DNA from: Bacilli bacterium
GTDB taxonomy: Bacteria; Bacillota_I; Bacilli_A; RF39; UBA660
Assembly (NCBI GenBank): GCA_017460175.1
Contig: JAFUBO010000001.1
Location: 1 to 64,000, forward strand
Length of the DNA stretch: 64,000 bases
Direction: 5' to 3'
Within the stretch, counting starts at the first letter, position 1, and each line of letters begins with the position of its first letter. Position numbers and translations under genes: made by a program. Below, piece by piece: positions 50,700 to 59,159 of the stretch. Under the pieces are notes generated by a model. It made no database searches. It worked only from the letters and a program-made list of their open reading frames with translations, and had not been told where the DNA came from.

Positions 50700-52667
50700 A
50701 TGCTAGGAAAAATAGAAGAAATTATTGATAATAGTGTAATAATAAAATTAAGTATAGATATTAACAATCAACCTAATCTTGTTAATTTACACATTATTTT
50801 TGAAGACGGTAGTAATCGAAAAGTAGTTGCTGAAATAGTAAATACAAATCAAACAACAATGACAGCTAATATAGTAGGTGAAATAAAAGACAATCAATTC
50901 ACCCCAGGAACTAGTATAAAGCCATCCTTTAAATCGAATGTAAGAATTATAAGAACTGATGAATTAGAATTATTATATGGTAAACAAGAATTAAGTTTAG
51001 GTTATACTAATTTTGGTGTAAGTAACGTATATCAAGGATATAAAATAAATGTAAATATAAATGATTTTTTTAGCAGTCATTTTTCAATTATAGGTAATAC
51101 TGGAAGTGGTAAAAGTAGTGGGGTAGCTTCTATACTTCAAAAATTATTTACAAAAACTAATAAACCACCAGTAAATTGTAGTATGTTTTTCTTTGATGCT
51201 TATGGAGAATATACACATGCTTTTTCTAAATTACATGATATAAATCCAAGACTAAACTATAAAACATACACAACAAACATAATTGATCCAGATACAGAAA
51301 TATTAAGAATACCAGTATGGTTATTAGACGTAGATGACTTAGCACTTTTACTAGATGCTACTAGTCCTACACAATTACCAATTATTGAAAAAGCTTTAAA
51401 ACTGGTACCAATACTTACAGGAAATAGTGAAAATGTAATAAAAAGAAAAAATGATATTATCGCAAGAGCCCTTCAAGATATACTATTAAGTGGTGCTGAA
51501 TCCACAAAAATTAGAGATCAAGTAGTAGGTGTATTAACTAAATTTAATACTCCAACATTAAACTTAGAAACTCAAATAGTTCAACCAGGATATACAAGAA
51601 CATTTAAACAATGCTTATATATAGACAAAACTGGTAAGATGCAAGAAATGGAACTAGTTGTAGAATTTGTAAGAGCCTACATATTAGAAGAAAACTTAGA
51701 AATACCAACTGAAGAATTAAACAAATTCTATTCATTAAATGATCTAGAACTTGCTATGGATTTTGCTCTTATTAGTGAAGGTATTTTAAAGAGCAATAAA
51801 GTATTTGATACAGCTAATATTATGAGTGTTAGACTTCATACATTAGCAACAGGTGATAATAGAGAATACTTTACATATCCTGATTTTATTGATAGAGACG
51901 AATATATTAATAGATTAATAACAGTCAAAGATACTAATGCAAAAGCTCAAATAATTAATTTTAATATAAATTATGTTGATGATAGAATAGCCAAAGTAAT
52001 AACTAAAATACTTTCTAGAATGTTATTCAACAAAGCAAGTGTTACTAAACCAAGAGGAAACCATGCATATCATATAGTTATTGAAGAAGCACATAGATAT
52101 GTACAACACGATATAGATATAGAATTAATTGGATACAATATATTTGAACGAATTGCTAAAGAAGGAAGAAAATATGGAGTCTTTTTAGGACTTATAACTC
52201 AAAGACCAAGTGAATTATCAGATACATGTGTATCACAATGTGCTAACTTTATAATACTAAGAACTGTTCATCCAGTCGATTTACAATACATAAAAGAAAT
52301 GGTTCCAAATATATCAAGTGAAGTAGTACTAGAGTTGAAAAACTTAAAACCAGGAAATTGTATTGCATTTGGAAGTGCATTTAAAGTACCTACTGTTATG
52401 TATATGGATTTGCCAAATCCAAGACCACTTTCAAACAATGTTGATTTAGTTGATGTTTGGTATAGGGATGAAAATAAAGAAGAAGTAAATAATAATATAA
52501 AACCTGCAGCTGATGATGTTAGTACCATTATGATGCAACAAGCTAATACAACATCAAACTTTTTTAAGCAACCTGTACAAAGTAATATAGTACAACAGCA
52601 AATACAACCAGAAACACAAACAGGAGTACAAGTAATTAACAATAATCAAATGTATAATAAACTGTAA
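50700..52667 (+). CDS. HerA-like ATPase with HAS-barrel
   Basis: A 655-residue HerA/FtsK-family ATPase. An N-terminal beta-barrel (HAS-barrel, about 1-115) precedes Walker A G-N-T-G-S-G-K-S (132-139). M-F-F-F-D-A-Y-G-E-Y follows, and Walker B is at H-I-V-I-E-E-A-H-R-Y. The A-K-E-G-R-K-Y-G region and I-T-Q-R-P-S-E-L sensor are typical. A Gln/Asn-rich tail of about 70 residues ends it. HerA normally works with NurA in DNA-end processing; no nurA is adjacent. The start at 50700 follows AAGGGTG. It lies upstream of sepF. Confidence 0.88.
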   Translation: MLGKIEEIIDNSVIIKLSIDINNQPNLVNLHIIFEDGSNRKVVAEIVNTNQTTMTANIVGEIKDNQFTPGTSIKPSFKSNVRIIRTDELELLYGKQELSLGYTNFGVSNVYQGYKINVNINDFFSSHFSIIGNTGSGKSSGVASILQKLFTKTNKPPVNCSMFFFDAYGEYTHAFSKLHDINPRLNYKTYTTNIIDPDTEILRIPVWLLDVDDLALLLDATSPTQLPIIEKALKLVPILTGNSENVIKRKNDIIARALQDILLSGAESTKIRDQVVGVLTKFNTPTLNLETQIVQPGYTRTFKQCLYIDKTGKMQEMELVVEFVRAYILEENLEIPTEELNKFYSLNDLELAMDFALISEGILKSNKVFDTANIMSVRLHTLATGDNREYFTYPDFIDRDEYINRLITVKDTNAKAQIINFNINYVDDRIAKVITKILSRMLFNKASVTKPRGNHAYHIVIEEAHRYVQHDIDIELIGYNIFERIAKEGRKYGVFLGLITQRPSELSDTCVSQCANFIILRTVHPVDLQYIKEMVPNISSEVVLELKNLKPGNCIAFGSAFKVPTVMYMDLPNPRPLSNNVDLVDVWYRDENKEEVNNNIKPAADDVSTIMMQQANTTSNFFKQPVQSNIVQQQIQPETQTGVQVINNNQMYNKL

Positions 52668-52750
52668 AGTAGTATTCAATTACTTTTGTCTTTTTTAAAT
52701 ATGTGTTAAAATAAAATGTAAGAATATTGATAATAATATGGAGGATTAAT

Positions 52751-53173
52751 ATGAAAGATAAATTAAAAGGATTATTTGGTGGAGATAATGATAATGTAGA
52801 AACAAATGGAGAAGATGCATATTATACAACTTCAAAAGAAGATTATGCTGATCAAAACGGAATTGCTGGTTCTAAAATGATGTTATTAGAACCACGCGCA
52901 TATTCAGAAAGTCAACAAATTGCAGATTACTTAAAAAATAGAAGTGCTGTAGTTGTTAATCTAAAAAGAGTAACTCCAGACCAAGCTAAAAGAATAGTAG
53001 ATTTTCTATATGGAACAATTTACGCAATTGGTGGAGATCTACAAAAATTAGGTGGTGGAATTTTCTTATGTACACCTAATAATGTAAATGTAGAAGGATC
53101 TATTAGTGAAGAAAATAAAGAAAAAACAACTAGAGGAAAAAAAGAAAAAGATGATGAAGAAGATTTCTTTTAA
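52751..53173 (+). CDS. sepF: Cell division protein SepF
   Basis: A 140-residue protein that ties FtsZ filaments to the membrane and bundles them. The short amphipathic N-terminus ([10 protein letters not shown]) is the membrane anchor. After an acidic linker the conserved core spans about 38-118 ([33 protein letters not shown], the I-G-G-D-L-Q region). GGAGG precedes the start at 52751. Neighbouring divIVA and ileS keep the classic Firmicute division-cluster order, with ylmG/ylmH missing. Confidence 0.95.
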   Translation: MKDKLKGLFGGDNDNVETNGEDAYYTTSKEDYADQNGIAGSKMMLLEPRAYSESQQIADYLKNRSAVVVNLKRVTPDQAKRIVDFLYGTIYAIGGDLQKLGGGIFLCTPNNVNVEGSISEENKEKTTRGKKEKDDEEDFF

Positions 53174-53201
53174 AATAAAATAACTCATTTGAGGTGATTA
53201 T

Positions 53202-53639
53202 ATGGAAAAATTTAGTTATGAAGCTAATGGATATAATCGCAGTGAAGTAAATCAGTTTGTTAGTGATGTTATCAAAGAAACAGAAGGTATTATTATAAGA
53301 GTAAGAAAACAAAATGCTGAAATTGAATCTTTAAAAAAAGAATTACAAAGTTATAAAGAAATGGAAAATACCTTAAAAAGTTCTATCATGAAGGCTGAAG
53401 AGACTAGCGATAATATTAAAAAAATGGCTAGAGAAGAGTCTCTCATGATTATAAATGATGCTAAACATAATGCATCAAGAATAGTAAATGAAGCATTATT
53501 AAGAGCAGAAAAAATAGAAAATCAATCTGATTTATTAGAAAGAAATATGAGAATATTTAAAAAGAAATTAAAAGCTATTATGGCTCAACAACAAGCTGTA
53601 GTAGATGAAATAGAAATATTAGAATTAGAAGAGAATTAA
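53202..53639 (+). CDS. divIVA: DivIVA family cell-pole/septum protein
   Basis: A 145-residue coiled-coil protein that binds negatively curved membrane at septa and poles. The N-terminal lipid-binding part reads E-A-N-G-Y-N-R-S-E-V-N-Q-F-V in place of the usual G-Y-x-x-x-E-V-D-x-F-L. A long coiled coil spans 30-145. It is shorter than B. subtilis DivIVA (164 residues). GAGGTGA precedes the start, 28 bases after sepF. A terminator overlapping its stop ends the unit. Confidence 0.9.
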   Translation: MEKFSYEANGYNRSEVNQFVSDVIKETEGIIIRVRKQNAEIESLKKELQSYKEMENTLKSSIMKAEETSDNIKKMAREESLMIINDAKHNASRIVNEALLRAEKIENQSDLLERNMRIFKKKLKAIMAQQQAVVDEIEILELEEN

Positions 53640-53650
53640 TTCTCTTTTTT
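53628..53650 (+). terminator. Intrinsic terminator of sepF-divIVA
   Basis: An AAGAGAAT/ATTCTCTT palindrome and a T-run, overlapping the divIVA stop. Confidence 0.7.
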
Positions 53651-53743
53651 ATTTTTAATTAAAAAAACATTAAATATATTTCATTGTAAAATCTCTTTTA
53701 ATTAAAATAGTTATTGTATTAATTTATAAAATATGATATATTA

Positions 53744-53958
53744 TCACTTGAAAGCATGTGCGAAAGACGGAATATTTTGAATTTTGTAGAGAGCCTGTGT
53801 GAGGTGAAAACAGGTAATGAAGGAGTATTCAAATCACTTTCAAGTTGCGATTTATGGATAAGATAAATACGGTTACGCGTTATAGTATAGAGGTAAGTTT
53901 TACTTACAAATTAAGGTGGTACCACGAGAACTTCGTCCTTATGGATGAAGTTCTTTTT
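53744..53958 (+). promoter_or_regulatory. T-box riboswitch, isoleucine-specific
   Basis: A full T-box leader. Stem I is closed by CTTGAAAG (53747-53754) and CTTTCAAG (53837-53844). Just before the second arm is the specifier ATC (53833-53835), an Ile codon followed by A. The T-box bulge AAGGTGGTACCACG lies at 53913-53926. A terminator follows (AGAACTTCGTCC with GGATGAAGTTCT, 53927-53954, then Ts). Uncharged tRNA-Ile, such as the one at 36629, should favour antitermination. It precedes the exchanger gene and ileS. The -10 is probably TATGAT at 53732-53737. Confidence 0.93.
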
Positions 53959-53995
53959 ATTTTTATCTAACATACTATTTAAAAAGGGTGATAAC

Positions 53996-54946
53996 ATGAT
54001 ATTAAATATACTTCTATTAATACTAGGTTTTGTGATATTAATAAAAGGTGCAGATTTATTTGTAGATGGTGCTAGTGGTATTGCAGGAAATTTTAAAGTC
54101 TCTAAAATATTAATAGGACTTACTATAGTAGCATTTGGTACTAGTGCCCCAGAATTTGCCGTAAGTGTAAAATCAATAATATCTGGTAATGGTGACATCG
54201 TATTAGGTAATGTTATAGGTAGTAATATATTAAATATATTATTAATATTAGGAATAAGTGCTTTATTTCATTCCCTAAATGTAAAAAATAACACAGTAAA
54301 AAAAGAATTACCAATTACCATGTTAATAACAGTACTCTTTGGAGTATTATTATCAGATCATCTATTTGATAAAACACTTACCAATACTTTCACTAGAAGT
54401 GATGGTGTAGTATTATTACTATTCTTTCTAGTATTCATATATTACTTAATTGCTATATCTAGGAAAAAAATAGATGATGATAAAAATGAAAATATCATTT
54501 CATTATCAAAATCTATTATATACACATTGATTGGGTTAATTGGAATCATATTAGGAAGTAATTATGTTGTAGATTCTGCAAGCTTTATTGCAAAAACTAT
54601 TGGAGTAACCGAAAGATTAATTTCTCTTACTATAATAGCTTTAGGCACATCTCTTCCAGAATTAGTCACAAGTATAACTGCTACAAGAAAAGGTGAATAT
54701 GACATTGCAATAGGAAATGTTGTAGGTTCAAATATATTTAATATAGGTATGGTTATAGGAATACCAATCACAATATTTGGAGGTATTGGGGTAATCAATT
54801 TTAGTTATATAGACTTAATGGTAATGATAATAAGTTCTATATTACTATTCATGTTCTCATTTAATGATTACAAAATAAGCAAAAAAGAAGGAATTATGTT
54901 TTTAATACTATTTATAGTTTATTATGGATATGTATTATTAAGTTAG
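53996..54946 (+). CDS. Calcium/sodium antiporter, CaCA family (YrbG type)
   Basis: A 316-residue membrane exchanger with about ten helices in two inverted halves. The two alpha-repeats are clear: G-T-S-A-P-E-F-A-V-S with G-N-V-I-G-S-N-I-L-N, and G-T-S-L-P-E-L-V-T-S with G-N-V-V-G-S-N-I-F-N. The conserved Glu and Ser/Asn ion ligands are intact. The start at 53996 follows AAAGGGTGAT. It lies between the Ile T-box and ileS, so it should share the T-box control, which is unusual for an ion exchanger. Confidence 0.92.
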   Translation: MILNILLLILGFVILIKGADLFVDGASGIAGNFKVSKILIGLTIVAFGTSAPEFAVSVKSIISGNGDIVLGNVIGSNILNILLILGISALFHSLNVKNNTVKKELPITMLITVLFGVLLSDHLFDKTLTNTFTRSDGVVLLLFFLVFIYYLIAISRKKIDDDKNENIISLSKSIIYTLIGLIGIILGSNYVVDSASFIAKTIGVTERLISLTIIALGTSLPELVTSITATRKGEYDIAIGNVVGSNIFNIGMVIGIPITIFGGIGVINFSYIDLMVMIISSILLFMFSFNDYKISKKEGIMFLILFIVYYGYVLLS

Positions 54947-54957
54947 GAGGAATATAT

Positions 54958-57900
54958 ATGGAATTCAAAAAACTAGAACAAGGAAAACTAAACGAAGTAG
55001 AAAAAAAATACGCTGATTTTTGGGATAAAGAAAAAATATTTGAAAAAAGTATAAATAATAGAAAAGAAAACTTTGTATTTTATGATGGCCCAGCAACTGC
55101 TAATGGTATGCCTGGAATTCACCATATGATGGCTAAACTTATTAAAGATACCGTTTGTAAATATAAAACAATGCAAGGATATAAAGTATTAAGAAAAGTA
55201 GGTTGGGACACTCATGGATTACCAGTAGAATTACAAGTAGAAAAAGAACTTAAGTTTACTGGCAAAGGTGATATTGAAAAATATGGTATTAAAGAATTCA
55301 ATCAAAAGTGTCGTGAAAGTGTTTGGAAGAATGAAGAATACTTTACTAAATTTACAAAAGAAATGGGACAATTCATCGATTTGGAACACCCTTATGTTAC
55401 ATATGATAATAATTATATTGAAACAGAATGGTGGATTTTAAAGAAAATATTTGATGAAGGATATATCTATGATGGATTAAAAATAGTACCATGGTGTCCA
55501 AGATGTGGAACAGGACTTGCTTCCCATGAAGTAGCACAAGGATATAAAGAAATTACAGTTAATACTGTATATGTTCCATTTAAAGCACAAGATGAAGAAA
55601 ACACATATTACTTAGTTTGGACTACAACTCCATGGACATTAATGTCTAATGTAGCTCTTTGCGTTAATCCAGATGAAACTTATGTTAAATGCTTATCTAA
55701 AGGATATAACTTTATTGTTGCTAAAGCTCTAGCTGATAAAGTATTAGGAGAAGACTATGAAATAGTTGAAGAATACAAAGGAAAAGACTTAGAAAATAGA
55801 GAATATGAACAATTAATGCCAATACTAAGTGTTCCTGAAAATAAAAAGAAATTCATTGTTACTTGTGATAATTATGTAACTATGGAAGATGGTACTGGTA
55901 TCGTACATATTGCTCCTGCATTTGGTCAAGACGACTATGAAGTTGGATTAAAATATGATTTAGCTATGTTAAACCCAGTAGGAGAAGATGGATGCTATAC
56001 TGAAGGACCATGGAAAGGTCGATTAGTAGTTGATTCAGAACTTGAAATTGAAATAATCAAATACTTAGCAGAAAATGATAAATTGTTTAAAAAACAAAAA
56101 ATGAATCACGATTATCCACATTGTTGGAGATGTGATACCCCACTTGTTTATTATTCAAAACCATCATTATATATTAAAACAACTGCTAAACAAAAAGAAA
56201 TTATTGAAGAAAATAAAAAAATTAATTGGTATCCAGATTACGTTGGAGAAAAACGCTTTGGAAACTGGTTAGAAAATATGAATGATTGGGCTATCTCACG
56301 AAATAGATATTGGGGTACTCCAATTCCACTATGGAGATGTTCTTGTGGATACAATGAAATGATAGGATCACGTAAAGAATTAGTTGAAAAAGCAATTGAA
56401 GACATTGATGAGTCAATTGAATTACATAGACCATATGTTGATGATGTACATATAAAATGTCCTCATTGTGGAAAAGAAATGACTCGTGTAAAAGATGTTA
56501 TGGACTGCTGGTTTGATTCTGGTTCTATGCCATTTGCACAATACCATTATCCATTTGAAAATAAAGAATTATTTGAAAGCCAATTTCCAGCTGATTTTAT
56601 AGCTGAAGGAATTGATCAAACCCGTGGTTGGTTTTATACATTATTAGTAGTATCAATGTTTGTAATGGGTAAATCATCATATAAAAATGTTTTAGTAAAT
56701 GATTTACTATTAGATAAATATGGCCAAAAGATGCATAAATCAAGAGGTAATGCAATTTCACCATTTGAAATAATGGAAGAGTATGGTGCAGATACAGTAA
56801 GATTCTATATGTTACACACTTCACCTGTATGGACTCCATTAAAATTCGATGTTGAAGGATTAAAAGAAATTTATTCTAAATATATTTCTACGTTTAAAAA
56901 CGCATATTCATTCTTTGAAATGTATGCCAATGCTGATCATATTGATCCTAGAGATTATAATATCCCAGTTAAAGATAGAGATTTAATAGATAGATGGTTG
57001 ATTTCTAAATTAAATAAATTAGTAAGAGATGTTAATACTGCTTTTGCTGAATATGACCTAAATAAAGTAGCTAAATTAGTAGTACCATTTTTAAATGACG
57101 ATTTATCTAATTGGTATATTAGAAGCAATAGAAGAAGATTCTGGGATAGTGAATTAACTGAATCTAAAAAAGCAGTTTACTTAACTATGTATGAAGCATT
57201 AACTACATTATGTAAATTATGTGCTCCACTAACACCATTCTTAACAGAAGAAATCTATAAAAAATTAACTAATGAAGAATCAGTTCATTTAGCAGATTAT
57301 CCACAAGAAAATACAGAATTAATAGATGAAGCAACAGAAGAAAGAATGGACTTAGTAAGAGATGTATGTAGTCTTGGAAGATTTGCTCGTGAAGAAGCAA
57401 ATATAAAAGTTCGTCAACCAATTAGTAATTTAATATTACCAAAATCAGATGAATTAATCATAGGAGATTTATTACCAGTAATTAAAGAAGAATTAAACGT
57501 AAAAGATGTTATGTTTAAAAGCGATATGACTGAATACTTAGAATATGTTGTTAAACCAAACTTCCAAGTATTAGGTAAAACTTTAGGACCTAAAATAAAA
57601 GACCTACAAATAATTCTATCTAAACTAACTTCACAAGAAATAATTAAGATAAATGAAGAAGGATTAACAGTTAAATTAGATGGAGTTGATTTTGTCCTTA
57701 ATAATGAAAATACAATTATATCAATTAAACAAAAAGAAGGATATGCATCAACTTCTAATAATAAAACTATTGTAGTAATAGATACAGAATTAACAGAAGA
57801 ATTAATTCTTGAAGGTCTTGCACGTGAATTTGTACGTAAAGTACAATCTCTACGTAAAGAAGCTGACTTTGTAATTACAGATCATATTAAAGTATATTAT

Positions 57901-58053
57901 AATGGCTCAGAAAAATTAGACAAAATGCTAGATATGTATAAAGAATATGTAATGAACGAAGTGTTAGGAGATGAACTAATAAAAGATATATCTTTAAATG
58001 AATCATGTGAATTAAATGATGAAACAGCATATATCAAAGTAGAAAAAATATAA
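54958..58053 (+). CDS. ileS: Isoleucyl-tRNA synthetase, type 2 with GXHH signature
   Basis: A 1031-residue class I synthetase. Residues 1-60 lead to F-Y-D-G-P-A-T-A-N-G-M-P and then G-I-H-H at 53-56 in place of H-x-G-H. The editing CP1 domain follows. The K-M-H-K-S loop (591-595), anticodon-binding domain and a C-terminal domain of the IleRS2 type complete it. It lacks the C-terminal zinc finger of type 1. Type 2 enzymes are associated with mupirocin tolerance. GGAGGAAT precedes the start, 11 bases after the exchanger. The Ile T-box controls both. Confidence 0.96.
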   Translation: MEFKKLEQGKLNEVEKKYADFWDKEKIFEKSINNRKENFVFYDGPATANGMPGIHHMMAKLIKDTVCKYKTMQGYKVLRKVGWDTHGLPVELQVEKELKFTGKGDIEKYGIKEFNQKCRESVWKNEEYFTKFTKEMGQFIDLEHPYVTYDNNYIETEWWILKKIFDEGYIYDGLKIVPWCPRCGTGLASHEVAQGYKEITVNTVYVPFKAQDEENTYYLVWTTTPWTLMSNVALCVNPDETYVKCLSKGYNFIVAKALADKVLGEDYEIVEEYKGKDLENREYEQLMPILSVPENKKKFIVTCDNYVTMEDGTGIVHIAPAFGQDDYEVGLKYDLAMLNPVGEDGCYTEGPWKGRLVVDSELEIEIIKYLAENDKLFKKQKMNHDYPHCWRCDTPLVYYSKPSLYIKTTAKQKEIIEENKKINWYPDYVGEKRFGNWLENMNDWAISRNRYWGTPIPLWRCSCGYNEMIGSRKELVEKAIEDIDESIELHRPYVDDVHIKCPHCGKEMTRVKDVMDCWFDSGSMPFAQYHYPFENKELFESQFPADFIAEGIDQTRGWFYTLLVVSMFVMGKSSYKNVLVNDLLLDKYGQKMHKSRGNAISPFEIMEEYGADTVRFYMLHTSPVWTPLKFDVEGLKEIYSKYISTFKNAYSFFEMYANADHIDPRDYNIPVKDRDLIDRWLISKLNKLVRDVNTAFAEYDLNKVAKLVVPFLNDDLSNWYIRSNRRRFWDSELTESKKAVYLTMYEALTTLCKLCAPLTPFLTEEIYKKLTNEESVHLADYPQENTELIDEATEERMDLVRDVCSLGRFAREEANIKVRQPISNLILPKSDELIIGDLLPVIKEELNVKDVMFKSDMTEYLEYVVKPNFQVLGKTLGPKIKDLQIILSKLTSQEIIKINEEGLTVKLDGVDFVLNNENTIISIKQKEGYASTSNNKTIVVIDTELTEELILEGLAREFVRKVQSLRKEADFVITDHIKVYYNGSEKLDKMLDMYKEYVMNEVLGDELIKDISLNESCELNDETAYIKVEKI

Positions 58054-58074
58054 TTAAATTTCAGGGGGAAATTT

Positions 58075-58818
58075 ATGACTATAGAATATAAAGATAAACA
58101 AATACTAGATAATGAATTAAACTTAAATAGACCATATATAGGATACTTTTCCCCAAATGGAAATTTAGTTGATTTAGAAGGAAAAAATCACTCAGATTAT
58201 CATAGTATATTAGCTAAAGACTTCTTAACATATACCAGTTTTATACAAGATAATGAACTTCACGTAGGTTTTTACAATAAAAACAATGATTACGAATTAT
58301 TAATGAAAAAATTGAATAACCATATTGACAATTTAGACAAAGTAGATGACTTAAAGACATTTGAATATCAGTTATTACTTTTTTTCAAAAAAGCCTATCA
58401 GAATAACAACTTTTTTGAATCCATAGGTAGAAAAATAGTGGTAGATTCTAATCATAAATGTATAAGAAAAACAATTTTAACTAATTTGAAAGATATATGT
58501 ATTCAATACCTTGGTTATGACTGTATAGAAAGATATAATTCAACAGGAATTAAAATAGAATTAGATCATGAAACTGTAAAACCAAGATTAATAACTAGTA
58601 CATATAATAATATAAATGAAAGATATTATAATTATTTATTAATGGATTGGGAAGTAAAAAAATTTCCTAGATATAAATTTAATGAAGAAAGTGGATTATT
58701 TATATTAGATAACAATAATGATTTTTATGAATCAGAAAATGAAGAGGTTCTAGAAGAAGAAATTAAGAGTATAAAAAAATCATTTTCTAAAGAAGAAAGA
58801 CATCAATTTTTTAGATAA
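58075..58818 (+). CDS. Hypothetical soluble protein
   Basis: A 247-residue protein with no motif I recognise. It begins with a beta-rich stretch containing G-Y-F-S-P-N-G-N-L-V-D-L, then a helical middle and an acidic Glu/Ser C-terminal tail of about 50 residues. No membrane segment is seen. The start follows AGGGGGA, 21 bases after ileS, so it may be co-transcribed with it under T-box control. Composition matches its neighbours. Confidence 0.55.
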   Translation: MTIEYKDKQILDNELNLNRPYIGYFSPNGNLVDLEGKNHSDYHSILAKDFLTYTSFIQDNELHVGFYNKNNDYELLMKKLNNHIDNLDKVDDLKTFEYQLLLFFKKAYQNNNFFESIGRKIVVDSNHKCIRKTILTNLKDICIQYLGYDCIERYNSTGIKIELDHETVKPRLITSTYNNINERYYNYLLMDWEVKKFPRYKFNEESGLFILDNNNDFYESENEEVLEEEIKSIKKSFSKEERHQFFR

Positions 58819-58848
58819 AAAAGTACCATAAGATATGGTACTTTTTTT
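58817..58848 (+). terminator. Intrinsic terminator
   Basis: AGTACCATA/TATGGTACT with an AGA loop, A-tract and seven Ts: a strong terminator for the ileS operon. Confidence 0.88.
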
Positions 58849-58883
58849 GATTTTATAGTAAAATATATTTAAGGTGGAAAAAT

Positions 58884-59159
58884 ATGAAAATCGACTTAGA
58901 AAAAATAAAAGAAATATATGGTGAAAATACTATTTATCAATTAAAAGAAAATATTGAAAATGTAAGTAATAATATATCATTTTTATCATCTTTAGGATTT
59001 GATGATGTTATAAATATTTTTGAAAATAGTCCATATATGTTTTTATATACTCCAACCATATTTAAAAGAAAAGTTAATGCCTTAATTGATAAATTAGGTG
59101 TTGAATATATCGAAAAATTAGATAATGATATTTCCTTATGGGGTGATTTAGATGGTTGA
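58884..59159 (+). CDS. Small mTERF-like helical repeat protein
   Basis: A 91-residue protein. Residues about 32-75 read F-L-S-S-L-G-F-D-D-V-I-N-I-F, then a P-Y-M-F-L-Y-T-P motif and K-V-N-A-L-I-D-K-L-G-V. This is very like one mTERF motif (L-G-F-x-x-x-x-I-x-x-x-x-x-P-x-x-L). The stop TGA overlaps the next start (ATGGTTGA, 8-base overlap), coupling the two. AAGGTGG precedes the start. A -1/+1 frameshift joining the two frames is possible but not shown. The mTERF likeness is my reading, not a database result. Confidence 0.55.
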   Translation: MKIDLEKIKEIYGENTIYQLKENIENVSNNISFLSSLGFDDVINIFENSPYMFLYTPTIFKRKVNALIDKLGVEYIEKLDNDISLWGDLDG

